64,000 nt of DNA from Acanthochlamys bracteata (GCA_019914995.1 CM034140.1:434001-498000); one strand, 5' to 3'. Positions 12,171 through 24,912 are shown, counted from the stretch's first letter. Translations and numbers: made by a program. The notes: generated by a model not told the origin, from the letters alone.

Positions 12171-15100
12171 CTATCTACAATTAGATAAATTCATTCTGCT
12201 TCTTTTAAGAAGTCTTCTCTGGACGCTACCCCTGCACCTGGAGCAGAACCAGTCTTCCTCAGGGACAGCTTCAAGTGGTGGTTCACAACAATCAATATGA
12301 GTACCAATTCCACATCCTTTAGTGCCCTTCTCGTCACCACAGATCAGCATAACATCCCCTCTATCTCTTGAACCGCAAACCGAACAACAGAGATCATCAT
12401 CTTCTGTTGGCGGAAAGGTCTCCTTAACTACCTCTTCCGAATTGCATACTAATTTAGCAAGGGATTTTTCAGCCGAAGCATTCGTATTGTAGAGGACATG
12501 CCTTTCAAGGGAGTATCCAGGCTTACAGACATACTCCACTAAGTAATCGGCAGCAATGCACGGAATCTCATGCCTCAGAAACTTCTGGAGCCATGGATCA
12601 TCAGATGGTATGCCAGGGCTCACAATTGCAAAATCAATGCCAGATGTGAGAAAGCGAGTGTATGGTGGCGATGTAGCAAGTATAGCACCATCTCCAGCTT
12701 TCACTACACGCTTAAGAGTGTCCTGGTTCAAATGAGTAAAATGATAAGCCTTAGCATGATCAGGCAGTTCTCAGGATTTAGTGCCTAAATCAAGTGACGA
12801 ATCAACATTCTCAATAGTCATAACAAGACAAAATACATTGTATTCCATGTGAGTGGGGTTGGGTATGGATAAGAAAATATGGCAAGCACCATTAGTGCAT
12901 GGAAATGCAATAGAAACTATAAGTTTAAGTAACATTCTGAAGATGCTAACTACTTTAGTCGTCAACATAAATGGGTGCATACATGTCCAGAATTCATCAT
13001 CCTAGACGAGACAACAACTAATTCAGATTTTGCTCATATACAACATTTACCTACAAAAACAGTTTTAAGGAAAATTGCACAATATAAAGCTAGATGTATA
13101 AAGTAGATACCAGACTGGGTACAAAACAATCCCCATAGATGATGATACGCAATCCATGAAAGGTACCATGACCTGTCCTTTCCCTCAAAGCACGCCACTT
13201 CCGTGGAGCTTCTAAATTGATTGCCCCATCTTCACTTAGACCAGTAGCATACCATTCATATGGCTCTTCATCCAGGAATTTTCCAGCTTTGTTACTAGCA
13301 TTTAGGTAATCTGTCTTGAGGATCCATCTGAAAGCAAGTGGAAGTTTGAAATGAGGCTGGAAAAACTAGGAAGTTCAGATTTTCATGTACTTGCTTAGCA
13401 AGTCACCATAAACAACAGCCAAGAGTAAACCATGCTTTCGTTTATCTGACTGTTAGAAGAGTTCACTAAAAGAAGAGATATTCATTCTACGTATGAGCAA
13501 TTATGATTGGACAGTGTATCTATATCAACAATGTATAAGTGAGCATTAATAGTTAGTCGTGTATCTGAGTGTTAGAAGAGTTCATTAAAAGAAGAGATAT
13601 TCATTCTACGTATGAGCAATTATGATTGGACAGTGTATCTATATCAACAATATATAAGTGTGCATTAATAGTTAGTTGTTTTGGTTTGGTACCTTCCAGC
13701 AGCAGCTGCTGCAAAAAACTTCTCAGTTCGCCGAATTGGAGAAGAGGCAATAAAATGGGTAGCTTGATAGGACCATTGGTGTGAGTCTTTGCATAATCTT
13801 CCTTTCAACCGTCTTATGAAGTTTTGAAACTCCTGCCTCTGTGGACGAGGACCGCTTAAAATAAACCATGCCTGTTCAGAACGTCCGACATGTGAATCAT
13901 GTGATGTATTTGCTATATTCTTGTTGCTCTTCGCACCTCCGACAACTTTCTTACATATTCTTTTATCGCTCTCTTGGCTTTCCGTAGCAGCTTTTTGCTT
14001 GCGGTTATTATCTATACTCAAACCATAGTCGTTAGGGTGGTTCTCCTTATCATGATCCAAGATCATATCATTCGAAACTTTGCCAATATCATCAGAGTTG
14101 CCTTTAGACACACCATTGGGGAAATCCTTGAGCCTATCGTCCATGATCATATTTTCCTGTTGAACGCATTTCTCATGCTTAATTTTCAGTCTTTTTTCCA
14201 TTACCTCAACTTGTGATGTTGCCTTCACTTGTATGCTAGGACGAGTTTCTGATTCTCCTTTGCCTGTACTTTGCTTCTTCCTGTGAACTGGCTTTCTCAT
14301 AGCAATCATCTTTGTGCGTGCACCAGAGAATGGTCTAGATGCAGATCCTTTACATGATACAGAACCAATTCCACTGGAAAGTTTTTCATTATATTGAGCT
14401 GTGCTATCAGAAAAAATATTTTTTCGTTCTTGCTCTGACATTTCTCTGATGTCTTTTTCGTCGCTAGTTGCTGTATCAGTCGTAGTTATGTCACTGCTAT
14501 CTTTTTTTGCAACTGGTTTGGAATTACCTAAAGTTGCTTCAATTGCTAGTGAACAAGAAATTTCAAGCGCACTTTTGCCATCAATGACCTGTGTTCCTAG
14601 AGAGCTCTTCATGTTTGTGATGCTCAGCGCCTCACTATGCCCGTCAACAGCATCTACATCTTGCAGCAAACTACTATGACAGGATACGCCACCGCTAAGA
14701 GTCTTGCATTTTAAGTCTAATGAGTTATCTCTTTTGCAAAGTGATCCATCCACTGCCTTTCCTATATTATCTGTGCAAGACGAAGCTGACATCATTCCAT
14801 CTGAAGGGGAAAGACTGCTGCTAGAGATGGTGTCATGCTGAGTCCTCTTCCGGTTAACTAACCTCTTCCTGTCCAAAGCAGATCTGATACTCGATGAAAA
14901 TTTACTTTTGCTCGCTAGTTTTTTAGAGTCAGCAATTTCTTCTGAAGAATTATTTGCAACTGGAGACCGGCATTTTTCTTCTAGGATTCCACAACAGAGC
15001 GGTTTAAGTTGATATTTTACAGGACAACTACTGCAAGAGGGGTCCTGAGGGGCATCAGCTACTGAAGCCTCGAAATGGAACCTTGGCGACTTCGACATCA

Positions 15101-18100
15101 TTCCAGGGAACGCAACATTTTTTATCTGAGAAAAACTAAGACCTGTTGATTCTGTGGGAAGAATAGTTAGATGTTCAGGTTTCTCCAAATCAGATGGTTC
15201 AAAATCAAGGGGCCCTTCTCTTAAAACCAATCTGGGTGGATGAAGCTCAAAACTGAATATTTTAGTGTCCATTTTTTCTTGCATAGAACCATGTGGGCAA
15301 TTTAACTGCTCTGATGAAACCAATTTTGCTGAAGTTCCACAAGAAGAGCTTATGGTACTAGACATTCCATCCGCAGATACTATTGGCACAGACCTAGCTT
15401 CGATTTCGGCTGCAGAATGCGACAGCATAGCCTCAATACTTGCTGGAATAGATATCTCTGCATTACACATAGTATTACCTCCTGTACCTATATATAATTC
15501 AGTAACCTTTCCACCATTATGCAAGACTTCATTGAGAGGATTCTTAAGTGTAGACATACTTGAAGATATTCCTGAACTAATATTGGAGCACATTCTTGAG
15601 GGTTTTTCAGAATGTGATTTCTGGATTAAGGTATCTTCATCAAACTTTGTTTTGGAGGCTGGCTCATTTTGTTGACCAGTGATAGAAGTCGACAAATTAA
15701 TGCTTTTGGGCATAGGCGAAACAATTTGAAAGGAAGAAACCATGCCATTGCTTCCTTTTCTATGAGAACTCAGTTCATCCACTCCTTCAGAGTCCCCAGC
15801 TTCATCGACCAAAAATTCCAACTCCACTCCACTGTTTGACAAAATTCATGAAAACTTTTAGCACTCCAAGTACATGATAGTCATTTGCAGATCAACAGCA
15901 CAAAACAAGTGTTAACAAATAAAACTATCAACTTGCGAAACTGGGTCCATAAAAGATGAAATAAAAGGCTTTCATAAGATCCATGAAACAACAGTAACTA
16001 TGAATTAAGGAGCACCTTTTGCTGTAAACTTCAGTCGAAAGTATTTCCCATTTTTTTAAGCTGCATCACACAAAGGTAAGTAGAAACCAATAACAAGAAA
16101 TGCCACACATCTAAAGAATGATAAATTATTAGAGCAACAGGCAATAAGGCCAAATCTAAACATACCAGTCTTCCAGCCATTGATGATTTACAAGCATAAT
16201 GTTTACCCTTTTAGCAAGTTCATATTTCTCACCTGCACACCAAAAAATGTTATAAGGAAAATGAAGTTTATTGATAAAATGAAAGATTGGTATAAGCTTT
16301 CAACACCTAGCGTCCAAACTATTTTCCACTGTTACTTTGGATGTAATGTAACAATGATTCTCTACTATCATATTTAAGGGAGACTTAAATATGATGCAAT
16401 GCAGTTCAAATTATAAACTTCACAAGAAGCAAACTTAGATAGACACATAGGACGTTATAAGCAATTGATTCATAATGAAAATGCTATAGGTAGCACATCT
16501 TTATTTTTGGATGAGAATTATAAATTGTTAACCACTCCATATACAATCTATGCGGCGCCTAGGTTCGCAAGCAGATAGGATCTTTAAAACCACATAAAGA
16601 AAGACATGTTGCTGTACCTTCAAATTTATAACATACAAGATGAGTCACTTGGTTTGCAATCAAAGGCTTGGAAAATCGTGCTCCCATCAAAGAAACCATT
16701 TTCTACAAAAGGAATGTTTATAGTCACATCAGTCATAACCAATAACCTAGATGTGTTTGTGCTAAAACAAAGTTTTAGGTTGAACTAAAGAAAATGCTTG
16801 ATTTTTATTTGCAATAGAAGAAAATGCTCTATAGCAGACCATTATATTCTCACGTTGTTGCTTCTGGTATCCAGTCAAGCAAATGCATAGTGACTCACTA
16901 CCAGGAATTCCATTCAAATCCTTCAGAGGTCTATACAAAATCTGTAGTAAGTCAAAATATTAGACACCAGAGTAAGAAAATTTCTATAAGGAGGTTACAA
17001 ATACATCTCATCCAAAACTTCATGCAATATTCATCTTTATGATTTAGTGAATAAATAAAAAAATTGCTTCTGTAATATTTATTGTTGACTGAGGATGTTC
17101 AGGAACAGCAAGAAGAGCATAAAAGGAGTGAGATGATTGCAAAATTTTCTAGGCAGGTAAAAAATATGACATATATATGAAATAATGGAACCATTTAGCC
17201 TATATAATTTAATACCACAACCTCCTAGCTGTTTTACAGTTAACCTCCAATGAGACAGCTACATCAAACTGAATGCAAAAGAATATCATTATGTAAGAAT
17301 ACCCTGATGTATATTGTAAATTCTATTGGCAACAATCTATATATTTATCCATCTAAACAAATATAAAAAGTATGCTTCTATCTGAAGGGCATTAACTATT
17401 TGTCTGGAAGTGTCAATGTAGGCAAATACAATATTGGACCTTAGTAGCATCTGCTAGCATGTCATAGCTCAAACAGTGGTCAACCCAAAGTTCTGTAACC
17501 AACAGCTTTCCATCTTCTCTAGCCGCCAAACAAACTGGGTCATCCTATCCAAAAAGATCATAATCATATCAATTAAGAACCAAGAAAATAAACAAATCAC
17601 TATCCCATAAACATAACATTGGATTAACAAGAGACAGAAAGTTTAAAACTCACATAGGTACAGCCACAAACAATAACATGAGTGCAACTAGGGTGGTGTA
17701 TCCCAACACTAGTACCTCCTCTACGAATCAGCTCTGATTTATACTGCAATTTCACGTTCAATAAAACAAATCAGAAATCGTTGCAACAACAACAACAACT
17801 AAGCCTGTGTCCCACTTGCGTGGGGTCGGCTATAACAAAAACGATAGAACAGCAGCAGTACTACAGTAGTACTTGTAACTTTTACATCAATTATTGTTTT
17901 ATCCAAATTTGGCAATAAAAACCAGGGAACATAGTAGACAATAAGTATACACAATATGGAGAAAAAAAAACAAATCTAGCAACAGTTACTTGAGCGACTT
18001 GCCTGAACTTCAGAGAGCGAATCGAAACCGAATAGAGCAAATCGAACACCAGAGAAGATCTTAGACGCATCGCCGCTGCCGCCGGAAGTACAGCCGCCGC

Positions 18101-18131
18101 CATAAGCGCAAAATCCTCTGGATCCGAGCAT
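12171..18131 (-). CDS. BRCT-domain plus PHD-finger nuclear protein (At4g02110-like), 10 exons, 1176 aa
   Basis: Probable chromatin or DNA-damage-response protein; the precise role is not known to me. Exons in transcript order: 18131-18003, 17743-17654, 17544-17440, 16941-16840, 16702-16618, 16232-16166, 16060-16016, 15831-13693, 13327-13111, 12722-12171. They total 3531 nt with consistent phase. The N-terminus begins MLGSRGFCAYGGGC and carries a BRCT pair (about residues 14-200; CTHVIV and WVDHC in the first, ICLTGY, VTHLVCYKFEG and NHQWLEDC in the second). The large exon 8 encodes a long Ser/Lys-rich, probably disordered linker. A second BRCT pair starts at SEQAWFILSG (about residue 860), including WSYQATHFIAS and DFAIVSP. 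A PHD finger (about 1105-1156) follows, with CSVCGSRDRG, HIDCC and WFCSRC. Intron 1 has a GC donor (CAG/GCAAGT) and a normal AG acceptor. The domain layout matches Arabidopsis At4g02110 as I recall it. Confidence 0.88.
13442..13679. repeat. Recent 119-bp tandem duplication inside intron 8 of the BRCT gene
   Basis: Two adjacent copies (13442-13560 and 13561-13679) differ at only a few bases; both contain TTAGAAGAGTTCA, GAAGAGATATTCATTCTACG and GATTGGACAGTGTATC. The right copy ends about 13 bp before the exon 8 donor at 13692, so the duplication stops just outside coding sequence. Confidence 0.9.
17784..17834 (+). repeat. Fragment with the plant (CAA)n / TGGGGTCGGCTAT signature (Au-SINE-like)
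   Basis: A CAACAACAACAACAACT tract is followed by AAGCCTGTGTCCCACTTGCG and TGGGGTCGGCTAT. This arrangement is a widely dispersed plant repeat seen in Au-type SINEs. Only the conserved block is visible, with no clear tRNA-derived head or target duplication, so it is called a fragment. It lies in the GC-AG intron of the BRCT gene. Confidence 0.55.
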
Positions 18132-18519
18132 TTTCTCTAGTTCTGCGATCGATCAAGAAATGAAACAGAATTAAACATTTGTGGTTTCTTACGATTTATC
18201 CCAATCTGGAGATCGATCTCGATATCGATCGAACTAGCTTTTACGCGCTCGGAAATCTGAAGTGAGTTTGATATTTGGGATTGGCGGGATTTAAAAAACC
18301 GGGACTATTATAATGCTAATGTAATAAAAGGCCAAAGGTAATTGTATTGTAGGACCACCGATAGTTTATTACGTAATGTTAACCACTTCAAAAAATATCA
18401 TCTCGAAGCAGATGATAAATATTGCTAAACCAATTAATATAAGTCTTAAGTTGGAATTCACAAAGATCGCAAAATAGTGCTACTAGTTTCTTCCTTTTAT
18501 TCGTTCCGACTCCTGGCCA

Positions 18520-20213
18520 TGAAATTTCTATTCCTCTCCGGCTCTGCTTCTCTTCGAACTCCACCGGCAATCGCCGTCGCAATCCAGAGCCTAAGAATCC
18601 ACCGTTCATTTCCTAGACTCTGGTATCCTTCTAAGCCGCCGGTTCAACCCAACCGTGCCCCTCGATCAACTGAACCAACCCGGTTCATCAAACTCACATC
18701 AATTTACGTTCGTCCAAAGATAAACAATTTTACCAATTTTGCGAAACCCTTTGATCTCAATCGCTTTTCTTTGATTCTCTGAAGGAAAGATTGGTTCGTG
18801 GTGCTCAACAGTGAGCTGAACCACAAGGTTCAACTCACTTAGCCCACAACAATTGCTGAGTTATTTTAGAAACGAAGAGAACCCGTTGCTCTCCATCGGA
18901 TTATCTCTCTTGGTGTCAAACTTCGATGCAAGATCGCAAAGTATTTGTCGGCCTCTTGAGTTTTATCTGAAGATTTATGCTGGAGAGCCCGGTGTGTGTT
19001 TCGGTGCAGAGTTGGGGAGATTGGGCCTAGCTAAGTATGCCAAAGTGTTTGGGCAATTGCCTTAGTTGGGTAATATCAAGCCAAGCACACGGATACATAA
19101 TGCTGTTATCGAGACAATGGTGAATTTGCTTAATCTTGCTTACTTCAAGTTTTGCAGATGGCTTCTGATAGTTGCTTGCCGGACAGTTCACTTACAATGC
19201 TCTGATCCATCTAGTATGCAAGAATGGAATTGTTGATGAAGCAGTTCGGGTTTGGTGAAGCAGATTCTGGGTGTCCACCTAACGTGTTTACCTGTACTAT
19301 GTTGATCGATGGCTTTTGCAATGCAAGTAGGTTGAGGAAGAATTTAAAGTTAAGGAGACAATGAAGAAAAGGTGTCTGACACCTAGTGACGTCACATTTC
19401 CATCTCTTGTCCATGGCGCATTTAAGTGTCTAGAATCACACAAGGCATATGAAATGCTAAGCAGGCTTTTGGAACAAAATGTAGCACTTGGGGAGGATGG
19501 TTGTGGCGCCATTTTGTATTGTCTTTCTAAGAATTTCATATCAAGAGAGGCCAGAGTTTTTATGGAAAGAATGTTACACGAGGGTTATTTGCCTGACATT
19601 TCAACTTTTAGCACTGTGCTGCCTTGTGCCTTGAAGAGTTTGGTATTGTCTGAAGTGTGTGATTTGGTGGATAAGTTTGTAACAAGGGGTGGGAAACCTG
19701 GATTGAGCACCTATCTTACAATTATCACGTCATTGTTACAGAAAGGATATGATGAGCAGGTAGATGTCTTAACAGTCTACTTTCAGATAGGCGACTCTGC
19801 AGTGAGGCAACTTATAACATGTTAATAAATGGATATGTCAAGGTCATGAAGATGGACAGGTCAATGAAAAGTTGAATGAAATGCACCAGAATGGTTAGCC
19901 TCCAACCTTGTCACTTTTAATACATCTTGTTACTAGCTATTCAAAGATGGGTGATATAACCGCAATGAGCAATGTCCTGAAGATGCTTCTGGAACATGCA
20001 TCTAAACTGGATGCCATTATGTTTAGCTCAATCATTGATGGTCTATGCATGCTTGGAAGGAAAACAGCTTCAGAAAGATATTCCCCTCTGGAAAATGGGC
20101 AAAGGATGATAAAACCAGTCCAGAGCGTCCGTGCAAAGAGGGGCTACGTGAATAAAACTTTCGTGTTGTGCTTCCTGAACCGACTGATGATCCAACGTTC
20201 TTTTGCAGGTTGA
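18520..20213 (+). pseudogene. Decayed pentatricopeptide-repeat (PPR, P-type) gene
   Basis: PPR-like sequence scattered over all three forward frames. A possible N-terminus starts at 18520 (MKFLFLSGSASLRTPP). Later pieces include NEENPLLSIGLSLLVSNFD near 18870, KPSTRIHNAVIE near 19080, an open stretch at 19361-19825 with LTPSDVTFPSLVHGAFKCL and LPDISTFSTVL, then AMSNVLKMLLEH and IMFSSIIDGLCMLG at 19908-20100. Stops and frameshifts separate the pieces, for example the stop after FGQLP at about 19063 and the break near 19825. Repeat spacing follows P-class PPR proteins, which bind organellar RNA. The start is divergent from the BRCT gene, about 390 bp away. An error-rich assembly is an alternative explanation, but adjacent genes are clean. 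Confidence 0.75.
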
Positions 20214-20734
20214 CATTTTAATCTTTCGAATTTCAGCTTGATAGCTCGTTTTGTGTATAAACCTTAGATTTTGAGTATGAATGAGAAATTGGCCTATTTA
20301 GTTGCTTGTTTCTTCGTGATTGTAACAGAACCACCAAACCTGTACTGTAGCTTCAGTTTCTAGTGATTCTTTCGTGAGATGTATACAAGCCTGCCGCTTT
20401 ACCTCGGCTATATTATCAGTTATCAGAAATTTCGATGAACTACAATCAGCATAATGCACAGAATAATGTTGAATCAACTGGAAGAGAAGAAGCTCTTGAG
20501 TTATAAACAGCAATTTGAGAAACTAAGCTCCCAACGTAGTCAACATTAAAGGCTTAGAAAGATGTGGAACATATTATTCACCATATCCGAAAAATTCGTA
20601 AATGTTTGTGAAGTAACTCTGATTTCTGATTGATTTTCAGTGTACATACACGGAAACCATTTTCAGAAAACCAATTGAAAGGAAGAGATAATAAAGAAAT
20701 GAAAGACCCGTGCATTTACGCAAGTAAAAGGGCT

Positions 20735-23621
20735 CTACTTGTGCAAGTCAATGGCAGTTAGCATTCCTATGAATAAAGACTGTGCAGGCAATATAAGCAC
20801 AACAAGCATGTTTGTATGCCGTGTCGTAACTAGTTTTCCTAGTTTCGTCAATGTTTCCTTGCTCAGGCGGACAATGCCAAACAATGGAAGGCCTCCTGGA
20901 GTTGAGTTTGCTGATTGATCGCCCTTAGCGAATCCAACATAGAAGCCATTTTGTGGAGATGGCCACCATAATTTTCTCCAGGACACCTTCCTAGCTTTCT
21001 TCATCAAATTGTTCTCCTTGCGGACCACACCATACAATGATTTCAGGTAAGAATGAATATGGTGGTTTCGCCTGACAATGCCCCGTGAGCTGTAAGCAGC
21101 CCTTTTGCTCAAAACTTCAAGGGGATGGGGAGAGTTGAGGAATGCAGCGCATGCAGCTTGTAACGTTCCGTAAGAATCCTGTAATGGATGATGAACCAAA
21201 AGGTAAAGACCATTTCCAGATGGTAACAGCTGGTGGTTAGGAGAGAGCTTTTCTTCTGGTTGAAGGATTAAAAGTTTCCCAATAGGCGAATACAACAGTT
21301 TCTGTTCAAGATAACAAGCAGTTCAGGGAAGGTAGCACTAAAACATCATGTGAACAATGTAAAAGGATCGAAACATCAAAGCATTTAAGTGTCAATAAAT
21401 GCAGACATCAAAAGAATTTATACCTGGCTTTTGAGACATGGATGTTTCCTGAAGTTCCCATTGACGGTCTGGAGAATCTGTGCAACACGATTAGGATAGT
21501 TGCAGGAGAAGGCCCTTGGAACTATATCTCGATGCATGATAATAGATTGGATGTGGGTTTGAGGCAAACCAAGCCTGCGAAGCAAATTGTCACCTCCATA
21601 AAAGATGCATGGTGCACCAAATGTCACAACAGGGTGTAATGACGAGCGTGGAACCTCCCCACGCATCAGTAACATGAGGTTTATCAGCACAGAGAGACTT
21701 CCTCCAAGAGAGTGGCCAGTAAAGCGAAATGTAGCATAGCTTCCATGAGCTTTTAAGTGAGCATGAATCTCTGGCAGCATTTCTTCGTAGAGCTTTTGGG
21801 CAGCCTCATATATTCCCCTGTGCACTAGTACATCCAATCCCTGAAGCATAAAACAAATGTTAACTTATTGGGTGTTTCATAGAGAACGCATATATAAGCA
21901 CAACGTCAGTTGACCGTATTAGTGGAATATTATAATACCTCAAACTGTATTGGCTCAAACAAAAGATTGGCTTGCCATGATTCCAGTGATCCTGAGCCCT
22001 GCCAGATAAGATGGATGTTACAAAATCATCTCTGACTATGGATGTACAAGAAAGAAATTTATCAAATACATGTGATGTCAAACCTCACCTGAATGCTAAA
22101 GTATCTTGTGCCTGTCCTATCATCATCACAAATAAACCACTCACAAGGAGAGGATTTCGAGTTCAAGTCTTTTGCAACCTCTTGCTGCATCTCCTCATCA
22201 GCAACAACCACAGTTGCAGATTCTGAAGTTGACATGATGGATGCTGGACTAGAACTTGCATTCTCATCATTCTCTTCACTTCCGCTGTACATTCTGCTAG
22301 ACTTGAAAGGTAGAAGGTCCATTGTGTGTGATTGGAGATAGGAAGCAGCAGACGCCGCAACTTTATAGGCAGATTTCGGACTTATCTTGTACCCGTTCTT
22401 ACTAGATCCATCGGATTCCTTATCATCCACTGTCCCGTCGTCAGCTTCTCGTTCTTTATGGATTACATTCTCAACATCTAAGGTTATACCTCTCTTCTCC
22501 AAAGATGAGGTAACAAAACGTAATCCATAAAATTTTAGGAGGCTTGAAGGCTGCAGGAAAGTTTGTAACAAGTGAAGAACTTTCTACAATCCTCTTAAAA
22601 TAAGTCAATAGGCTTATCATGGAAAATTCAAGCATGCTAGGCACCTTCACAATAAATTCACAGGGATTCCATGAATTCAAGATATAGACCTCTTCTTTGA
22701 TTCAACATAAACTTCCATATTACTAACAACATAGAAAGAACGCTCTAGATGGTAGCTTAAAGATAAGCTAATATCATGGCTTGTACTCAGGGAATCCGGA
22801 TAATACCAAACCCATCAAAAATTTCAAAGTGTAGTACGGAAAAGTAAACAAGCTAAAGCTCACCAAAAAGATCGTTAAATAAAAAACAAAGGTGAACCAT
22901 GTAGCTTGACCTCTCAAACATGCTACTGAAACTAATATCGACAACTAAAAGGGCCATCTTTTTCCCATTAAAGATCGTAATAAAAGACAAGAAAGAAAAT
23001 ATCTTCCAGAAATCTCACCTTTATCTTGGGAATGTGATAGGCCATAGTAGCAAGGTACGCCATTTTGGCATAAAGCTGCGCCTCCACCACCGACACGCTC
23101 TGCAAAAACCTTGAGAACGTCTCCCTATCAAATTCCTCCTCGTCATCTACCGACACATTGCAACCCTCCGTTCCACAATCGACGCACCCATCAACCGTAT
23201 CGATAACTTCTCCTTCTCGCAACTCCTCATCATCCATCTTTTCTCCGGCCGGCAACGACCGCCACGTCAACATCTTCAAGACCCAATTCCGACTTTTTTG
23301 CTCCGGTTCAGAACCAACTACTTCTCCTTCTCGCAACTCCTCATCATCCATCTTTTCTCCGACAGGCAACGACCGCCACGTCAACATCTTCAAGACCCAA
23401 TTCCGACTTTTTTGCTCCGGTTCAGAACCAACTACTTCACTTCGTTTCGGCTCGTGTCGGCTTGGTTCGGCGCGCCATTTGGGCCACAGCCTGCGTTGGT
23501 GCTGCTGCGGAGCCGATGAATGAGAAGTAGAAGGTTCTAGAGAACTGTCGCACTTAACGGTACGGTAACGGCGCATTGACGGCGCCATTGCCGGAGCTCG
23601 GGGTAATCTAAGGGCTTCCAT
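20735..23621 (-). CDS. PLIP2: Plastid lipase, class-3 lipase family (PLIP2/PLIP3-like), 5 exons, 702 aa
   Basis: Predicted phospholipase A1 of the chloroplast that releases fatty acids from plastid glycerolipids; Arabidopsis PLIP2 and PLIP3 are ABA-inducible and link lipid turnover to jasmonate. Exons: 23621-23019, 22550-22089, 21998-21939, 21840-21424, 21301-20735, all joining in phase 0 (2109 nt). The N-terminus is rich in Arg, Ser and Ala like a transit peptide. The nucleophile serine sits in TGHSLGGS (about residue 419), the Asp in MHRDIVPR (about 480), and the likely catalytic His in NHHIHSYL (about 597). The start is the ATG at 23621; a longer frame upstream would need TTG. Exon 1 contains a 38-residue tandem duplication (about residues 63-139), listed separately. 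Two G-box/ABRE motifs lie about 360-390 bp upstream. PLIP2 versus PLIP3 orthology cannot be decided from sequence alone. Confidence 0.92.
23206..23433 (-). repeat. In-frame 114-bp tandem duplication in PLIP exon 1
   Basis: Copies 23206-23319 and 23320-23433 are nearly identical. Each encodes 38 residues containing [24 protein letters not shown] and [12 protein letters not shown]; one visible difference is Val versus Ala after SLP. The duplication lies after the presumed transit peptide and before the lipase domain, and keeps the frame. Confidence 0.95.
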
Positions 23622-23978
23622 TTTTTCTTCTCTACTGAGATTTTCTTGGAACAAGAGCGGAAAAGAAAAGATTGGTATTTTTATTTGTTTATTCGCTTTC
23701 TGTTGCTGCTCTCTAAGCTCTTCGGCTGGAAGGGAAAAAAAATTAAAGTTCGTCTTTTGATTCTTTAATGCTTTCCTTCAGGTTCTTTTAAATAAAACTA
23801 GTTTTCATTTCAGGCCTCTACAATTTTATATTTTCCCAGTAGTCACTGATAATTTATAAATTGGATTTGCACTGTAAGACACTAAAAGTCTTACTAGTGG
23901 CTTATTATGCAAAGACCACATGTACGTACACGTAATGCTTCAGATGAAATTAGAAATCTGAGACCAGTCAGAAGTCTT

Positions 23979-24015
23979 CACGTGGCAGTGCAGAAATTAA
24001 GGTACGTACACGTGG
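23979..24015. promoter_or_regulatory. Two G-box/ABRE-like motifs upstream of the plastid lipase
   Basis: CACGTGGC at 23979-23986 and CACGTGG at 24009-24015, 358 and 388 bp from the lipase start codon; a third ACGT core (ACACGTAA) lies at about 23929. ABRE motifs of this form bind ABF/AREB-type bZIP factors. The spacing and pairing suit ABA control of the lipase, whose Arabidopsis relatives are ABA-induced; the divergent TAF13 gene is over 1.1 kb away. Confidence 0.5.
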
Positions 24016-24883
24016 TACTGTTGGATGTAAATGGGAACTTTGTATAGATATAGAAAAATGTAGAGTATTTATACGTAAAAACGGACATCAACGGTTTGCC
24101 ACTACCCGTATGAAGTGGTTGGAGTGTGTTCTCTTGAATTATTTACTTGTTCGATTCAGCAAATTTTCTGATGAGATTTTTTTTTGTTTTTTGAGTTGCT
24201 GTCACAGAACTTTGTTGAGCGAAAACAAATTTTGTTTTGTGATATAACTTGTTCACAAACACTTCGGTTCCTTCTGGGTTATTACTTCCAGCATCCATAC
24301 GTAGACGCTCTATTACAACCAACAAAAGACAATCTTTTCTAAAACAAATTTGACAACCAACAAAGACATTATAATTTTATTCAACTTTCTCTAAAAATCA
24401 ATTCACTCGTTGTCTTTTTCATTGCATCAACAAAATCCAAGACGTTGTTGAATTTGTTGGATACCTAAAATTTAAACACAATTGCGATAACAGATTGCGA
24501 CCTTTGTTTACGCTACACATGTTATCGCCGTGCTTAACCACTTGCTTTCGCTTATATGAGATAAATAAATATGTTTCCTTTACAGGACTACTCAAATATA
24601 TACAGTAATAATAAGAAACAAAATGAAAATTAATAGCAAAGATAGGTGTTGGATGGCTTTGCTCGATCCAGCTAGCATGCTTCCTAGAAGACGTGCATGA
24701 GCACGTTGATTCTCAGCGCTTCAGACCAAGCTTTTATACATATAATAATTTTAAAGTTCTTTCAAACAAAAATACTACGATTATCACAATGGTAAATTAT
24801 AAACACATAATAATTAGAAACAGTAGACGCTTAAGTTTATTGTTGTTGCAATTAGACGCAGGCCACTATAAGGGCCACTATGA

Positions 24884-24912
24884 GGCCCATTATATTATGG
24901 GCTCTCTATAAA
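24884..24912 (+). promoter_or_regulatory. Site II-like elements and TATA box of the TAF13 promoter
   Basis: GGCCCAT (24884-24890) and ATGGGCT (24897-24903) are inverted TCP/site II-type motifs common in housekeeping promoters. TATAAA follows at 24907-24912. The start codon at 25133 is about 220 bp downstream, so the leader would be about 190 nt. Confidence 0.5.

Noticed and set aside
23158-23523. 121-codon plus-strand frame over PLIP exon 1
   Set aside because: Antisense shadow of the duplicated lipase N-terminus; it repeats only because the sense strand does.
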